A DNA stretch of 6,509 nucleotides, taken from Verrucomicrobia bacterium UBA2460. Its GTDB lineage: Bacteria > Verrucomicrobiota > Verrucomicrobiia > Methylacidiphilales > Verrucolacustridaceae. The position numbers were made by a program, and so were the translations under genes. Numbering within the stretch: position 1 is the first letter of the stretch; each line of letters starts with the position of its first letter. Shown here one piece after another: positions 1-5,763 of the stretch. The stretch spans positions 1 to 6,509 of the forward strand of contig DDPU01000062.1 in the NCBI GenBank assembly GCA_002342345.1, read 5' to 3'. Below the pieces are notes generated by a model. That model did no database searches. It saw only the letters and a list, made by a program, of their open reading frames with translations, and had not been told where the DNA came from.

Positions 1-938
1 TTCCCTCGGCGGAGGAGGAAAGGGTGCTGGATTCCTTCCGGGCAAAGCTGGAGGCAAAGCGCGCCAAGCGGATCCGGCCGGGAAAAGACGACAAGGTGCT
101 TTGTTCCTGGAATGCGATGGCGATTTCCGGCTACGCGCGGGCGGCCCGATGGGGAGGAGAGGCGGCCTATTTGGAAAAAGCCGAGCGAATCCTGGCATTT
201 GTGGAAAAGGAGATGACGAGGCCGGATGGCAGCCTGATCCACCGGTGGAGGCTGGGGAAGAAGGATGAGGTGCAACTTCTGGAGGATTATGCGGCGATGG
301 TGCAGGCACTGGTCGACCTGCATCAGGCTTCCCTGAAGCTTGAGCCGTTGCGGAGGGCCGGCGAATTGGCGGGAAAGATGCTGGAATGTTTCGAGGACCG
401 GGAGGAGGGTGGCCTTTGGGCCACGGCCGACCGGAGCCTGCTTTTCCGGATGAAGGATGATTACGATGGGGCGGAGCCCAGCGGGAACGCCACGGCTGCT
501 TTGGCGCTGGCGGAACTGGGGCGCCTGACGGATGAGCCGCGTTGGCGTGAGGCCTCCCGCCGCATTCTGGAATGGCTAGGGGATCGGATGCGGAGGTTGC
601 CACAGGCGGTGCCGCACGCTTTGTTGGCCCTGCAAAGAAGCTGCGAGCCTCCGGCCCGGTTGGTGCTGGCCGGAACCTGGCCCGGACGGGAAGTGGAGGC
701 CCTGCGCCGGGCGGCAGGCACCGTTTACCGGCCCGATGTGCTGATCACCCGGGCGGAAAAGGGGCATCCGAGCGAATGGGTGAGTTCCCTGGCCGTCCCG
801 GACGGACGGGCGACGGCATTTTTTTGCGAGGGCAATGTCTGCCGGCTGCCGGTGCCCAGCCCGGAGGAGTTGATCCGGGAACTGCGCCGGGCCGATGCGG
901 GCAGAAGTCAGCGCGGGCCGAGTTCTTCCTGTTCGTAG
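1..938 (+). CDS. YyaL/SSP411-type protein (DUF255 family), C-terminal part
   Basis: This is the 3' part of a gene that begins before the window. The frame is open from base 3 with no stop, so the GTG at 24 need not be a start. About 311 residues are visible. They match the C-terminal alpha/alpha-toroid (six-hairpin glycosidase-like) half of the YyaL / spermatogenesis-associated protein 20 family, whose full proteins are about 600-700 residues with an N-terminal thioredoxin-like DUF255 domain (absent here because of the cut). Diagnostic motifs are RPGKDDKVLCSWN (near 78-116), LLEDYAAMVQALVDL (near 279-323), KDDYDGAEPSGNATAAL (near 453-503) and a C-terminal ATAFFCEGNVCRLPV stretch. The biochemical role of the family is poorly settled; a sugar- or thiol-related enzyme is inferred from the folds only. 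The last ten or so codons overlap the end of the convergent Pur-domain gene. No terminator hairpin was seen after the stop. Confidence 0.92.
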   Translation, partial: PSAEEERVLDSFRAKLEAKRAKRIRPGKDDKVLCSWNAMAISGYARAARWGGEAAYLEKAERILAFVEKEMTRPDGSLIHRWRLGKKDEVQLLEDYAAMVQALVDLHQASLKLEPLRRAGELAGKMLECFEDREEGGLWATADRSLLFRMKDDYDGAEPSGNATAALALAELGRLTDEPRWREASRRILEWLGDRMRRLPQAVPHALLALQRSCEPPARLVLAGTWPGREVEALRRAAGTVYRPDVLITRAEKGHPSEWVSSLAVPDGRATAFFCEGNVCRLPVPSPEELIRELRRADAGRSQRGPSSSCS

Positions 939-1135
939 ATGATCAGGTCGTCCAGGGCGCGGGCGAAATCCTCCATGCCGCTGGCGGGCATAATGATCCG
1001 GTCGCGGCGCCCGCCGACATCCTCGGTGATCCGCAGAAAGCGGCCCCGGTCATTTTCCTTGAGATCGAGGAAAAAGGTCTTTCGTTCAATCTGAACCTTT
1101 TCCGAGCGTAATGTACGTTCCCCTTCGCGATCCAT
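908..1135 (-). CDS. Small Pur-alpha-type (PUR/DUF3276-like) nucleic-acid-binding protein
   Basis: The product is a 75-residue protein consisting of one PUR repeat. After a charged N-terminus come a beta-rich stretch (KTFFLDLKEN at 19-28, then GRFLRITED at 31-39), a basic turn (GGRRDRIIMP at 41-50) and a C-terminal helix (MEDFARALDDLIIY at 54-67). That is the order of the PUR fold found in bacterial DUF3276 proteins and in Borrelia BpuR, which bind single-stranded DNA or RNA and act as regulators. The target here is unknown. The ATG at 1135 was chosen because an AGGGAGGG Shine-Dalgarno sequence lies 7 bases upstream on the same strand. A longer reading from a TTG at 1189 has no such site. The gene follows the metallopeptidase gene by 50 bases, so the two are probably co-transcribed, and its 3' end overlaps the opposite-strand YyaL-type gene by 31 bases. 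Assignment rests on pattern recognition of the PUR domain. Confidence 0.83.
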   Translation of the reverse strand: MDREGERTLRSEKVQIERKTFFLDLKENDRGRFLRITEDVGGRRDRIIMPASGMEDFARALDDLIIYEQEELGPR

Positions 1136-1142
1136 ATGGCAT

Positions 1143-1150
1143 CCCTCCCT
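1143..1150 (-). promoter_or_regulatory. Strong Shine-Dalgarno site of the Pur-domain gene
   Basis: Read on the - strand this is AGGGAGGG, 7 bases before the ATG at 1135. It is the best ribosome binding site on this strand in the window. It decides the start of the Pur-domain gene in favour of the shorter, 75-residue reading. Confidence 0.75.
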
Positions 1151-1185
1151 TTGGGATAAAATCGTAAAGCCAGCCGGTGAAAAGC

Positions 1186-1554
1186 TCAATCCAGATTCCG
1201 CATCATCAGGTCATCCTCATCGAAGCCGAGGAAGTGGCCGAGCTCGTGAAGGTAGGTGGTGCGGACCTCCTCGGCGAAGATTTTTGGATCGCCCCCGGCA
1301 AGATTCCAAAGATTTTCGAGATAGAGAATGATGCGCGGGGGGGAATCGGAGGAGATGGGGTCAGCCTCCATGCGGCTGGCCCCCTCGAAGAGGCCGAGGA
1401 GGTCCGGCTCGAATCCCTGTTGGAGGACCGCCGGGTCGGGGACATCCTGATACAGCGTGACGACCGGTTCCGAGGCGGAGCGGAGCTCGGCGGGCAGGCG
1501 GGAGCGGATGTGGCGGACGCTTTCGGCGGCGAGGCGGTGGAGATCGGTTTTCAA
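1186..1554 (-). CDS. Minimal zincin-like metallopeptidase (DUF1025/TTHA0227 type)
   Basis: The product is a 122-residue protein with a zinc metalloprotease signature near the C-terminus: HELGH at 103-107, followed by FLGFDEDD, giving HExxHxxGxxD with D112 as a likely third ligand. The rest fits the small 'minimal MMP-like' family represented by Thermus TTHA0227: an N-terminal helix ending in SRLPAELR, the strand VVTLYQDVPDP, LLGLFEGASR, RIILYLENLWNL and AEEVRTTYLHELGH. Length is normal for the family, so the gene looks complete. No signal peptide is visible, so the protein is probably cytosolic. Its substrate is unknown and peptidase activity is inferred from the motif. The start is a TTG with no convincing Shine-Dalgarno site. 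No ATG or GTG lies between it and the upstream in-frame stop near 1582. It is probably the first gene of a two-gene unit with the Pur-domain gene 50 bases downstream. Confidence 0.88.
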   Translation of the reverse strand: MKTDLHRLAAESVRHIRSRLPAELRSASEPVVTLYQDVPDPAVLQQGFEPDLLGLFEGASRMEADPISSDSPPRIILYLENLWNLAGGDPKIFAEEVRTTYLHELGHFLGFDEDDLMMRNLD

Positions 1555-1669
1555 GGGTGAGGATCCGGATTGCCTCCAAGATTACTTTGAGGATCGAGGG
1601 AAGGGGAACCGGCAAAGAGGGGTGAAAATTACACTTAAACTTGGTTTGGACGGGAGGCATTGTGAAAGG
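1555..1669. promoter_or_regulatory. Divergent intergenic region, probable promoters in both directions
   Basis: These 115 bases separate the TTG start of the metallopeptidase (- strand) from the ATG of the WG-repeat gene (+ strand), so promoters for both units are expected here. The stretch 1624-1650 is clearly richer in A+T than its surroundings. It contains TGTAAT on the - strand (1633 down to 1628), a 5/6 match to a -10 box, but no good -35 sequence sits at the proper distance. On the + strand no convincing -35/-10 pair was found. The + strand also carries GGGAGG at 1652-1657, 12 bases before the WG gene's ATG, and GAAAGG directly against it. Promoter positions are therefore not assigned. 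Confidence 0.5.
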
Positions 1670-3316
1670 ATGCGCAGTCTGCGGGTCTTTTTGCTGGGAG
1701 CACTGTGGGCAACCGCCGGGCATGCCCAAGGCAAATGGGGAATGGTGGATACCAACGGGACCGTGCGGATCGCGGAAAAGTATGATGAGATCGGGGTTTT
1801 CCAGGGGGATCTGGCCAAGGCTTTGCCCCTGCCGGAATTCCTGCCGGGGCTGGCGGGGGCCAAAATCGTGAAATGGCTGAAGACCGAGGGGCAGGAGGTG
1901 AAGAAGGACGAGCCCTTGGCGCAGGTGGAGCTCAAGGAACCTTCGCTGCCGGTGACTGCCCCGGTGAGCGGCATGCTGACCAAGATATCCATTCCGGTGG
2001 GAGGGGAGGTGATGCCCGGTTCCCCTCTTGGGATCGTGCGGGTTCTGGGCAAAGTGGATCTTTTCGCCCGGAAGCAGTTTGAGGTGGAGTGTCCTGGTTA
2101 TGGTCCGAATTCCGGAGCCGCCAAGGTGATCCGCTGGGTGAAGCTCGAGGGGGATGCAGTGATCAAGGGGGAGAAGATTGCGGAAATCCGCCCCATGCAG
2201 GCGATGGCGGCGGTCCTTTCCCCGGGAACGGGCACGCTGGTCGCCATCGAGGTGGCGGAAGGTGCGGAGGCCGTGACCGGGCAGAGCATCGCCCGGATGG
2301 GGGTCGGCCGGGTTCCGGTGCGTACGGGGCGGGACTGGTTTTACGTGGACGAGCGGGGAAACCGGGTGATGGCCGGGCGTTTTGACATGGTGGGAGTAAT
2401 GCGCGGCGGCATGGCCCCGGTCAGGCTCGGGGAAAAATGGGGATTTGTGGATGCGGAAGGAAAGCTGATCGGAAAAGCGGAGTACGACGAGGCCAGGGAA
2501 GTCCGGGGGGGGCTGGCGGCGGTGAAGAAAAAGGACCGTTGGGGTTTTGTGGCTTACCAGCAGGGCGGTCTGAAAAACGCCATCCCGGCAAGATTCCTGC
2601 AGGCAAGGGATTTTGCGGAGGGTTTGGCGGCGGTGGAGGAAAGCGAGGACGCCCCGCTGGAGGAGGAGGCGGAGGAGAAATGGTTCGGGGAAGAGAAGGC
2701 GGTTGCCCGGCCGGTCGGCCCGGCGGCGTGGGTTTACGTGATTCCCAGCGGGCGACTTTGGATTCGCGACCACTTTGTGGAGGCGGGCAACTTTTTGGAG
2801 GGCCGTGCGGTGGTCCGCCGGGAGGAAACAGCCGTGCGGGTGCTGATCGACAGCAAGGGCAAGGTGCGGAGCGTGGGCGCCTATGAGGGGTTGGTTTTGT
2901 TGGGAGAAAGAAGGGTGGCGTGGAAGCGCGGGGGCGGATGGGGCATGATGGATTTCATGGAGAAGGTCATGGAAATTTCTCCGGGAGAGGAAAAACAGAA
3001 CGAGTTGGCGGCGATCGGACCCTTTGGGAATGAGCGCGCTCCGGCCAAGGATAAAACCGGACGGTGGGGTTATCTCGATCCCACGGGAAAGTGGGTGATT
3101 CCGGCCAAGTTTGAGCAGGCGGGAGTTTTCCGGAACGGGCTGGCGCCGGCGCGGGAACCGGGGGGGCGGTGGGGTTTTCTCCGGCCGGACGGAAGCTGGG
3201 GAATTGAGCCAAGGTATGCGAGGGTTCGGGGTTTTTCCGACGGGCTGGCCGCAGTGGGAGAAAAGGGTGAGGTGGAAACCGGCCCGGAACCGGAGACCGA
3301 GGGGCCGTGGCCATGA
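1670..3316 (+). CDS. Secreted WG-repeat protein with two inserted lipoyl/biotinyl-like domains
   Basis: The product has 548 residues. It opens with a short signal peptide (basic MRSLR, hydrophobic VFLLGALWATAG, likely cut after GHA near residue 19), so it should be exported. The mature part begins with a WG (KWG) repeat at about 22-50. Two lipoyl/biotinyl-type domains follow, at about 52-125 (KIVKWLKTEGQEVKK ... TAPVSGMLTKI) and 136-212 (KVIRWVKLEGDAV ... SPGTGTLVAI). About eight further WG-type repeats fill 220-530, with WG pairs at W257, W291, W424, W466 and W501 and degenerate repeats around 353-418. An acidic insert lies at 323-342. At the hairpin position where lipoate or biotin would be attached, domain 1 has E90 (K89 is one residue early) and domain 2 has Q177, so modification is unlikely. 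WG repeats usually form beta-rich binding surfaces; no enzymatic role is apparent. The ATG at 1670 was chosen for the signal peptide; longer readings run into the divergent gene. The stop overlaps the cbpA start (ATGA). Confidence 0.85.
   Translation: MRSLRVFLLGALWATAGHAQGKWGMVDTNGTVRIAEKYDEIGVFQGDLAKALPLPEFLPGLAGAKIVKWLKTEGQEVKKDEPLAQVELKEPSLPVTAPVSGMLTKISIPVGGEVMPGSPLGIVRVLGKVDLFARKQFEVECPGYGPNSGAAKVIRWVKLEGDAVIKGEKIAEIRPMQAMAAVLSPGTGTLVAIEVAEGAEAVTGQSIARMGVGRVPVRTGRDWFYVDERGNRVMAGRFDMVGVMRGGMAPVRLGEKWGFVDAEGKLIGKAEYDEAREVRGGLAAVKKKDRWGFVAYQQGGLKNAIPARFLQARDFAEGLAAVEESEDAPLEEEAEEKWFGEEKAVARPVGPAAWVYVIPSGRLWIRDHFVEAGNFLEGRAVVRREETAVRVLIDSKGKVRSVGAYEGLVLLGERRVAWKRGGGWGMMDFMEKVMEISPGEEKQNELAAIGPFGNERAPAKDKTGRWGYLDPTGKWVIPAKFEQAGVFRNGLAPAREPGGRWGFLRPDGSWGIEPRYARVRGFSDGLAAVGEKGEVETGPEPETEGPWP
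1823..2305 (+). other. Tandem lipoyl-like domains lacking the modified lysine
   Basis: This segment of the WG-repeat gene encodes two consecutive domains resembling the E2/biotinyl lipoyl fold. Each has a KWLK/RWVK-type strand, an EG(Q/D)xV turn, a hairpin, and an APVSG or SPGTG return strand followed by a second EG/GG turn. Counting back eight residues from the proline of the return strand, as in E2 proteins where the lysine sits there, gives E90 in domain 1 and Q177 in domain 2. Domain fold is inferred from sequence pattern; the absence of a correctly placed lysine is read directly. Confidence 0.75.
3299..3304 (+). promoter_or_regulatory. Ribosome binding site of cbpA inside the WG-repeat gene
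   Basis: GAGGGG lies 8 bases before the ATG at 3313, within the last codons of the WG-repeat gene. Together with the ATGA stop/start overlap it favours 3313 over the GTG at 3307 as the start, and it suggests translational coupling. Confidence 0.6.
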
Positions 3317-4242
3317 CGGAGTACAAGGACTACTATGAAATTCTCGGTGTTACCCGGACGGCTACGCCGGAGGAAATCCGCAGCGCCTTCCGCAAGAAGG
3401 CGCGGGAGTACCATCCGGATGTGGCCAAGGACAAGGTGCAGGGGGCGGAGAAGTTCAAGGAGGTAAACGAGGCCTACGAGGTGTTGAGCGACCCGGCGAA
3501 GCGGGCGAAGTACGACCAGATGGGACGGGAGGTGCCGGGACAAGGCTTTGGTTGGCCGTCAGGCCCGGGCGGGGCCGGGGCGCCGGATATGGAGGAGTTT
3601 CATTTTGGCGGGACGGGGTACAGCGATTTTTTCGAACACCTGTTCGGAGGCATCGGCGGGAGCGGCGGGTTTCGGGGGCCGTCCGGCCGGCGGATGGCCC
3701 GGCGGGGATCCGACATCGAGGGGGATCTGATGGTGACTTTGGAGGAGGCGTTGCGGGGGGCGACACGGGAGGTGACCCTGCAGCGCGGGGAAGGAAAGAC
3801 GGAGACCTACCGGGTGAAAATTCCGTCGGGCGTGCGGGAAGGCCAGCGCATCCGTCTGCCGGGAAAGGGCGAATCCGGGCGAAGCGGCGGGGGATCCGGG
3901 GACCTTTACCTGCGGGTGCGGCTGGCCCGTCATCCCGATCTGCGGGTGGAGGGAAGCGACCTTTTTGCCGATCTGGAAGTGGCGCCTTGGGAAGCGGTCC
4001 TGGGTGCCAGCGTGGCGGTGCCGACCCTGGAAGGAATGGTGATGCTCAAGGTGCCTGCAGGATCCACCGCGGGGCAGAAACTGCGGTTGCGGGGCCAGGG
4101 GCTGCCGAGGGAGGATGGGAGCCGTGGGGACCTCTACGCCCTTCTGGAAATCGCCGTGCCGCCCGAAGTCAGCCCCGGGGAAAAGGAGCTTTGGGAGAAG
4201 CTGGCCCGGGAGAGTCGCTGGCGGCCCGGGGGAAGGAGTTAG
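3313..4242 (+). CDS. cbpA: CbpA-type DnaJ co-chaperone (class B J-domain protein)
   Basis: The product is a 309-residue Hsp40 that stimulates the ATPase of DnaK and delivers unfolded substrates to it in the cytosol. The J domain is at about 4-70, with KDYYEILGV at the start, HPD at 34-36 (needed for DnaK activation) and YEVLSDPAKRAKYD. A glycine/phenylalanine-rich linker follows at about 71-133 (GGTGYSDFFEHLFGG). C-terminal domain I runs from about 134 to 205 (DIEGDLMVTLEEALRGA, then IPSGVREGQRIRLPGKG) and domain II from about 206 to 285 (DLFADLEVAPWEAVLG, then VPAGSTAGQKLRLRGQG). The CxxCxGxG zinc-finger repeats of DnaJ proper are absent, so this is the CbpA class; in E. coli CbpA also binds DNA. 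The ATG at 3313 overlaps the stop of the WG-repeat gene by 4 bases. A CbpM-like gene starts 3 bases after the stop, as in the cbpA-cbpM pair of other bacteria. Confidence 0.95.
   Translation: MTEYKDYYEILGVTRTATPEEIRSAFRKKAREYHPDVAKDKVQGAEKFKEVNEAYEVLSDPAKRAKYDQMGREVPGQGFGWPSGPGGAGAPDMEEFHFGGTGYSDFFEHLFGGIGGSGGFRGPSGRRMARRGSDIEGDLMVTLEEALRGATREVTLQRGEGKTETYRVKIPSGVREGQRIRLPGKGESGRSGGGSGDLYLRVRLARHPDLRVEGSDLFADLEVAPWEAVLGASVAVPTLEGMVMLKVPAGSTAGQKLRLRGQGLPREDGSRGDLYALLEIAVPPEVSPGEKELWEKLARESRWRPGGRS
4231..4238 (+). promoter_or_regulatory. Strong Shine-Dalgarno site of cbpM
   Basis: GGAAGGAG lies 7 bases before the ATG at 4246 and within the last codons of cbpA. It supports that start over the in-frame ATG at 4267. 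Confidence 0.65.
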
Positions 4243-4245
4243 GCG

Positions 4246-4563
4246 ATGAGGGGGAAGCGGGAGCGGATGGCGGTGGGAGTCTGGACGGAGTCGTCCCGTC
4301 CGTTGCAGTTGGCGGAGTTGGCGGAGTTGGCGGAAACCACGGTCGAGGCGGTGCGGCAGTATTGTGAGATGGGGTTGTTGGGAGAGGAGGGGAGGCGGGG
4401 ATCTTTTGGCGAGGGAACGCTTTTTCTGGTGCGCAGGATCGAGCAACTCAGGGTGGAGTACGGCATGCCGCCCCCGGGTGCGGGATTGGTGCTGGATCTG
4501 ACGGCGCGGATCGAGGAGCTGGAGCAGGAACTCCGCAGCCTGCGGGAGGCGATGGGGCGATGA
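4246..4563 (+). CDS. cbpM: CbpM-like chaperone modulator (MerR-type helix-turn-helix)
   Basis: The product is a 105-residue protein with the layout of CbpM. A winged-helix MerR-type segment lies at about 19-60: LAELAELAETTVEAVRQYC, then EMGLLGEE and a wing. The usual R-R-I-E-Q-L-R-V-E-Y helix follows at 63-72, and a C-terminal coiled-coil helix at 82-103 (DLTARIEELEQELRSLREA). In E. coli CbpM binds the J domain of CbpA and blocks its action with DnaK. The position directly behind cbpA, 3 bases after its stop, supports the same role. A DNA-binding regulator of the MerR family is the alternative, but the short length and lack of an effector domain favour CbpM. The start is supported by the Shine-Dalgarno site at 4231-4238. 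The first helix is encoded by three perfect 9-base repeats (4308-4334). The stop overlaps the next start by 4 bases. Confidence 0.83.
   Translation: MRGKRERMAVGVWTESSRPLQLAELAELAETTVEAVRQYCEMGLLGEEGRRGSFGEGTLFLVRRIEQLRVEYGMPPPGAGLVLDLTARIEELEQELRSLREAMGR
4308..4334 (+). repeat. Three tandem 9-base repeats inside cbpM
   Basis: The unit GTTGGCGGA occurs three times without a gap or mismatch and encodes Leu-Ala-Glu three times in the first helix of the helix-turn-helix. Units are whole codons, so copy-number change would not shift the frame. Confidence 0.9.
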
Positions 4564-4997
4564 GTGAAAAGGCAAAAAAACCGGTTCCGGGTTTGAGGAG
4601 TCCCCGGGAGGAGGTGGAGGGTCTGGTGTACTTTGGCCGGATGGTGGACAAGCTGCGCCTGGAGCAGGCCGGAAAACTGCCGGCGGATTACCGCGAAAAC
4701 ATGGGAAAGGGATTTGACGGCGCATGCTGCGAATTCCTCGGTGTGTCCCATGAAAAATTGCGGGAGCGGGTGAGGCAGGGAGGGTCCGACCGGGATCTTT
4801 TCGATTGGTGTCAATCCCAAGGCAGGAAAAGGGACGGGCAGGACCGGGCGGTATGGAACGCCTACCTGAGCAAACGGGGCTGGCGGGATGACCTTTCCGA
4901 GCGTCTGATTTTTCGAAAAAAGGAGGCCGGCTGGGAGTATCGGGACGAAATCCAGACCTTTTTTGACTACTTGGATGCGGATGAAGGCCGGGTCTAG
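4560..4997 (+). CDS. DUF5069 family protein
   Basis: The product is a 145-residue soluble protein without signal peptide or membrane segment. It carries the family's recognisable blocks: LRSPREEVEGLVYFGRMVDKLR (12-33), GKLPADYRENMGKGFDGACC (38-57), EFLGVSHEKLRERV (58-71), FDWCQSQGRK (81-90), VWNAYLSKRGWRDD (98-111) and a C-terminal DEIQTFFDYLDADEGR (129-144). The length matches the usual size, so the gene is complete. Function is unknown; no catalytic motif is evident, though the conserved C56-C57 pair, C84 and the many conserved Asp/Glu residues are noted. The ATG overlaps the cbpM stop (ATGA), with GGGAGG at 4544-4549 as a likely ribosome binding site, so translation is probably coupled to cbpM. 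The placement invites, but does not prove, a link to the CbpA/CbpM chaperone pair. Confidence 0.85.
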   Translation: MSEKAKKPVPGLRSPREEVEGLVYFGRMVDKLRLEQAGKLPADYRENMGKGFDGACCEFLGVSHEKLRERVRQGGSDRDLFDWCQSQGRKRDGQDRAVWNAYLSKRGWRDDLSERLIFRKKEAGWEYRDEIQTFFDYLDADEGRV

Positions 4998-5012
4998 CGG
5001 GATCCGATTGCC

Positions 5013-5046
5013 AAGGGAAAAAGGTCGGCACATGCTTTCCGGATGA
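5013..5046 (+). promoter_or_regulatory. Possible 4-codon coupling minicistron before the SYLF gene
   Basis: An ATG at 5032 opens a tiny frame, MLSG, whose TGA (5044-5046) overlaps the SYLF gene's ATG (5043-5045) as ATGA. It has a purine-rich site ending in AAGG (5021-5024) at a spacing of 7. The SYLF ATG itself has no ribosome binding site at a normal distance, because the same AAGG is 18 bases away. Ribosomes finishing MLSG could restart at the SYLF ATG. This could also be chance, since such short frames are common. Confidence 0.35.
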
Positions 5047-5756
5047 AATTCACCCTTCCCCTCCTTGCTGCCCTGATCCTTGCCACTCCGCTGCCGGCCT
5101 CCGCCGTGAGCAGCATGGAAGAGAGGATCGATAAAACCATCGATATCCTCGAGCAGTACGGGAAAGCGCAGGGGGACAGCATTCCCCGGGAGGTTTTTCA
5201 CGAGGCCAAGGGGCTCGTGGTGATGTGGATCATCAAGGCAGGCTTCATCGTGGCGGGAGAGGGTGGCGATGGCCTGGTGGTGATCCGGAAGGGCAAAAAA
5301 TGGTCCCATCCCTCGGCGATTTCCGCGGCGGGCGCGGGGGTGGGATTCCAGGCGGGCGGGTCCTCCCAGGATTATGTTTTGCTCCTGAACACGGAGGGGG
5401 CGGTGGAGCAGTTTTCCAAAAAGGGAAACTACACGAGCAGCGCGGAAGTGGAGGGAACGGCGGGCCCCACGGGAAGGGAGCTTTCCGCGGGTGTGGCGAC
5501 CGTGAACGCCCCGGTCTACACCTACAGCTTCACGAAGGGGCTGTTTGGGGGGGTTTCCTTGTCCGGCCTGGGCTACGGCTCCGCCGACGACACCAATGAA
5601 AACTTTTACGGGGAAAAGCTGACGCCCAGGGAGATTCTCGACGGAAAGGTGAAAAAGACCCCGTCCGCCGTCGAGCGTTTGTGGAAGGCCCTCGAGGATC
5701 TGGACAAGAAACCCAAGATCGAGGGCAAAACGCCGACCAAGGACAGGAAAAACTAG
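5043..5756 (+). CDS. Secreted SYLF-domain (Ysc84-type) lipid-binding protein
   Basis: The product has 237 residues. A clear signal peptide (MKFTLPLLAALILATPLPASA, cut after A-S-A at residue 21) sends it to the periplasm. The mature protein carries a SYLF domain at about 35-203: HEAKGLVVMWIIKAGFIVAG, GDGLVVIRKGKKWSHPSAIS, AGAGVGFQAGGSSQDYVLLL, then YTYSFTKGLFGGVSLSG and a final NENFYGEKLTPREIL. SYLF domains bind phosphoinositides in eukaryotes. In bacteria the exported versions are of uncertain function, with lipid or envelope association inferred. A lysine-rich tail follows from about residue 204. No in-frame alternative start exists between the preceding stop and 5043. The DUF5069 gene ends 45 bases upstream and the OmpA-domain gene begins 7 bases downstream, so co-transcription is likely. 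Confidence 0.9.
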   Translation: MKFTLPLLAALILATPLPASAVSSMEERIDKTIDILEQYGKAQGDSIPREVFHEAKGLVVMWIIKAGFIVAGEGGDGLVVIRKGKKWSHPSAISAAGAGVGFQAGGSSQDYVLLLNTEGAVEQFSKKGNYTSSAEVEGTAGPTGRELSAGVATVNAPVYTYSFTKGLFGGVSLSGLGYGSADDTNENFYGEKLTPREILDGKVKKTPSAVERLWKALEDLDKKPKIEGKTPTKDRKN

Positions 5757-5763
5757 GTTCCCC

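Noticed and set aside
1136..1189. 18-residue N-terminal extension of the Pur-domain protein from a TTG
   Set aside because: The ATG at 1135 has a strong Shine-Dalgarno site at ideal spacing, and the extension shows no conserved character.
1177..1560. 127-residue + strand frame opposite the metallopeptidase
   Set aside because: The - strand frame has the HELGH signature and full family pattern; the + frame is its complement and has no recognisable domain.
1457..1669. N-terminal extension of the WG-repeat protein by 71 residues
   Set aside because: It would overlap the divergent metallopeptidase gene and hide the signal peptide that begins at the ATG at 1670.
1361..2773. 470-residue - strand open frame overlapping the WG-repeat gene
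   Set aside because: It also overlaps the metallopeptidase on the same strand in another frame, and its composition is typical of a shadow frame.
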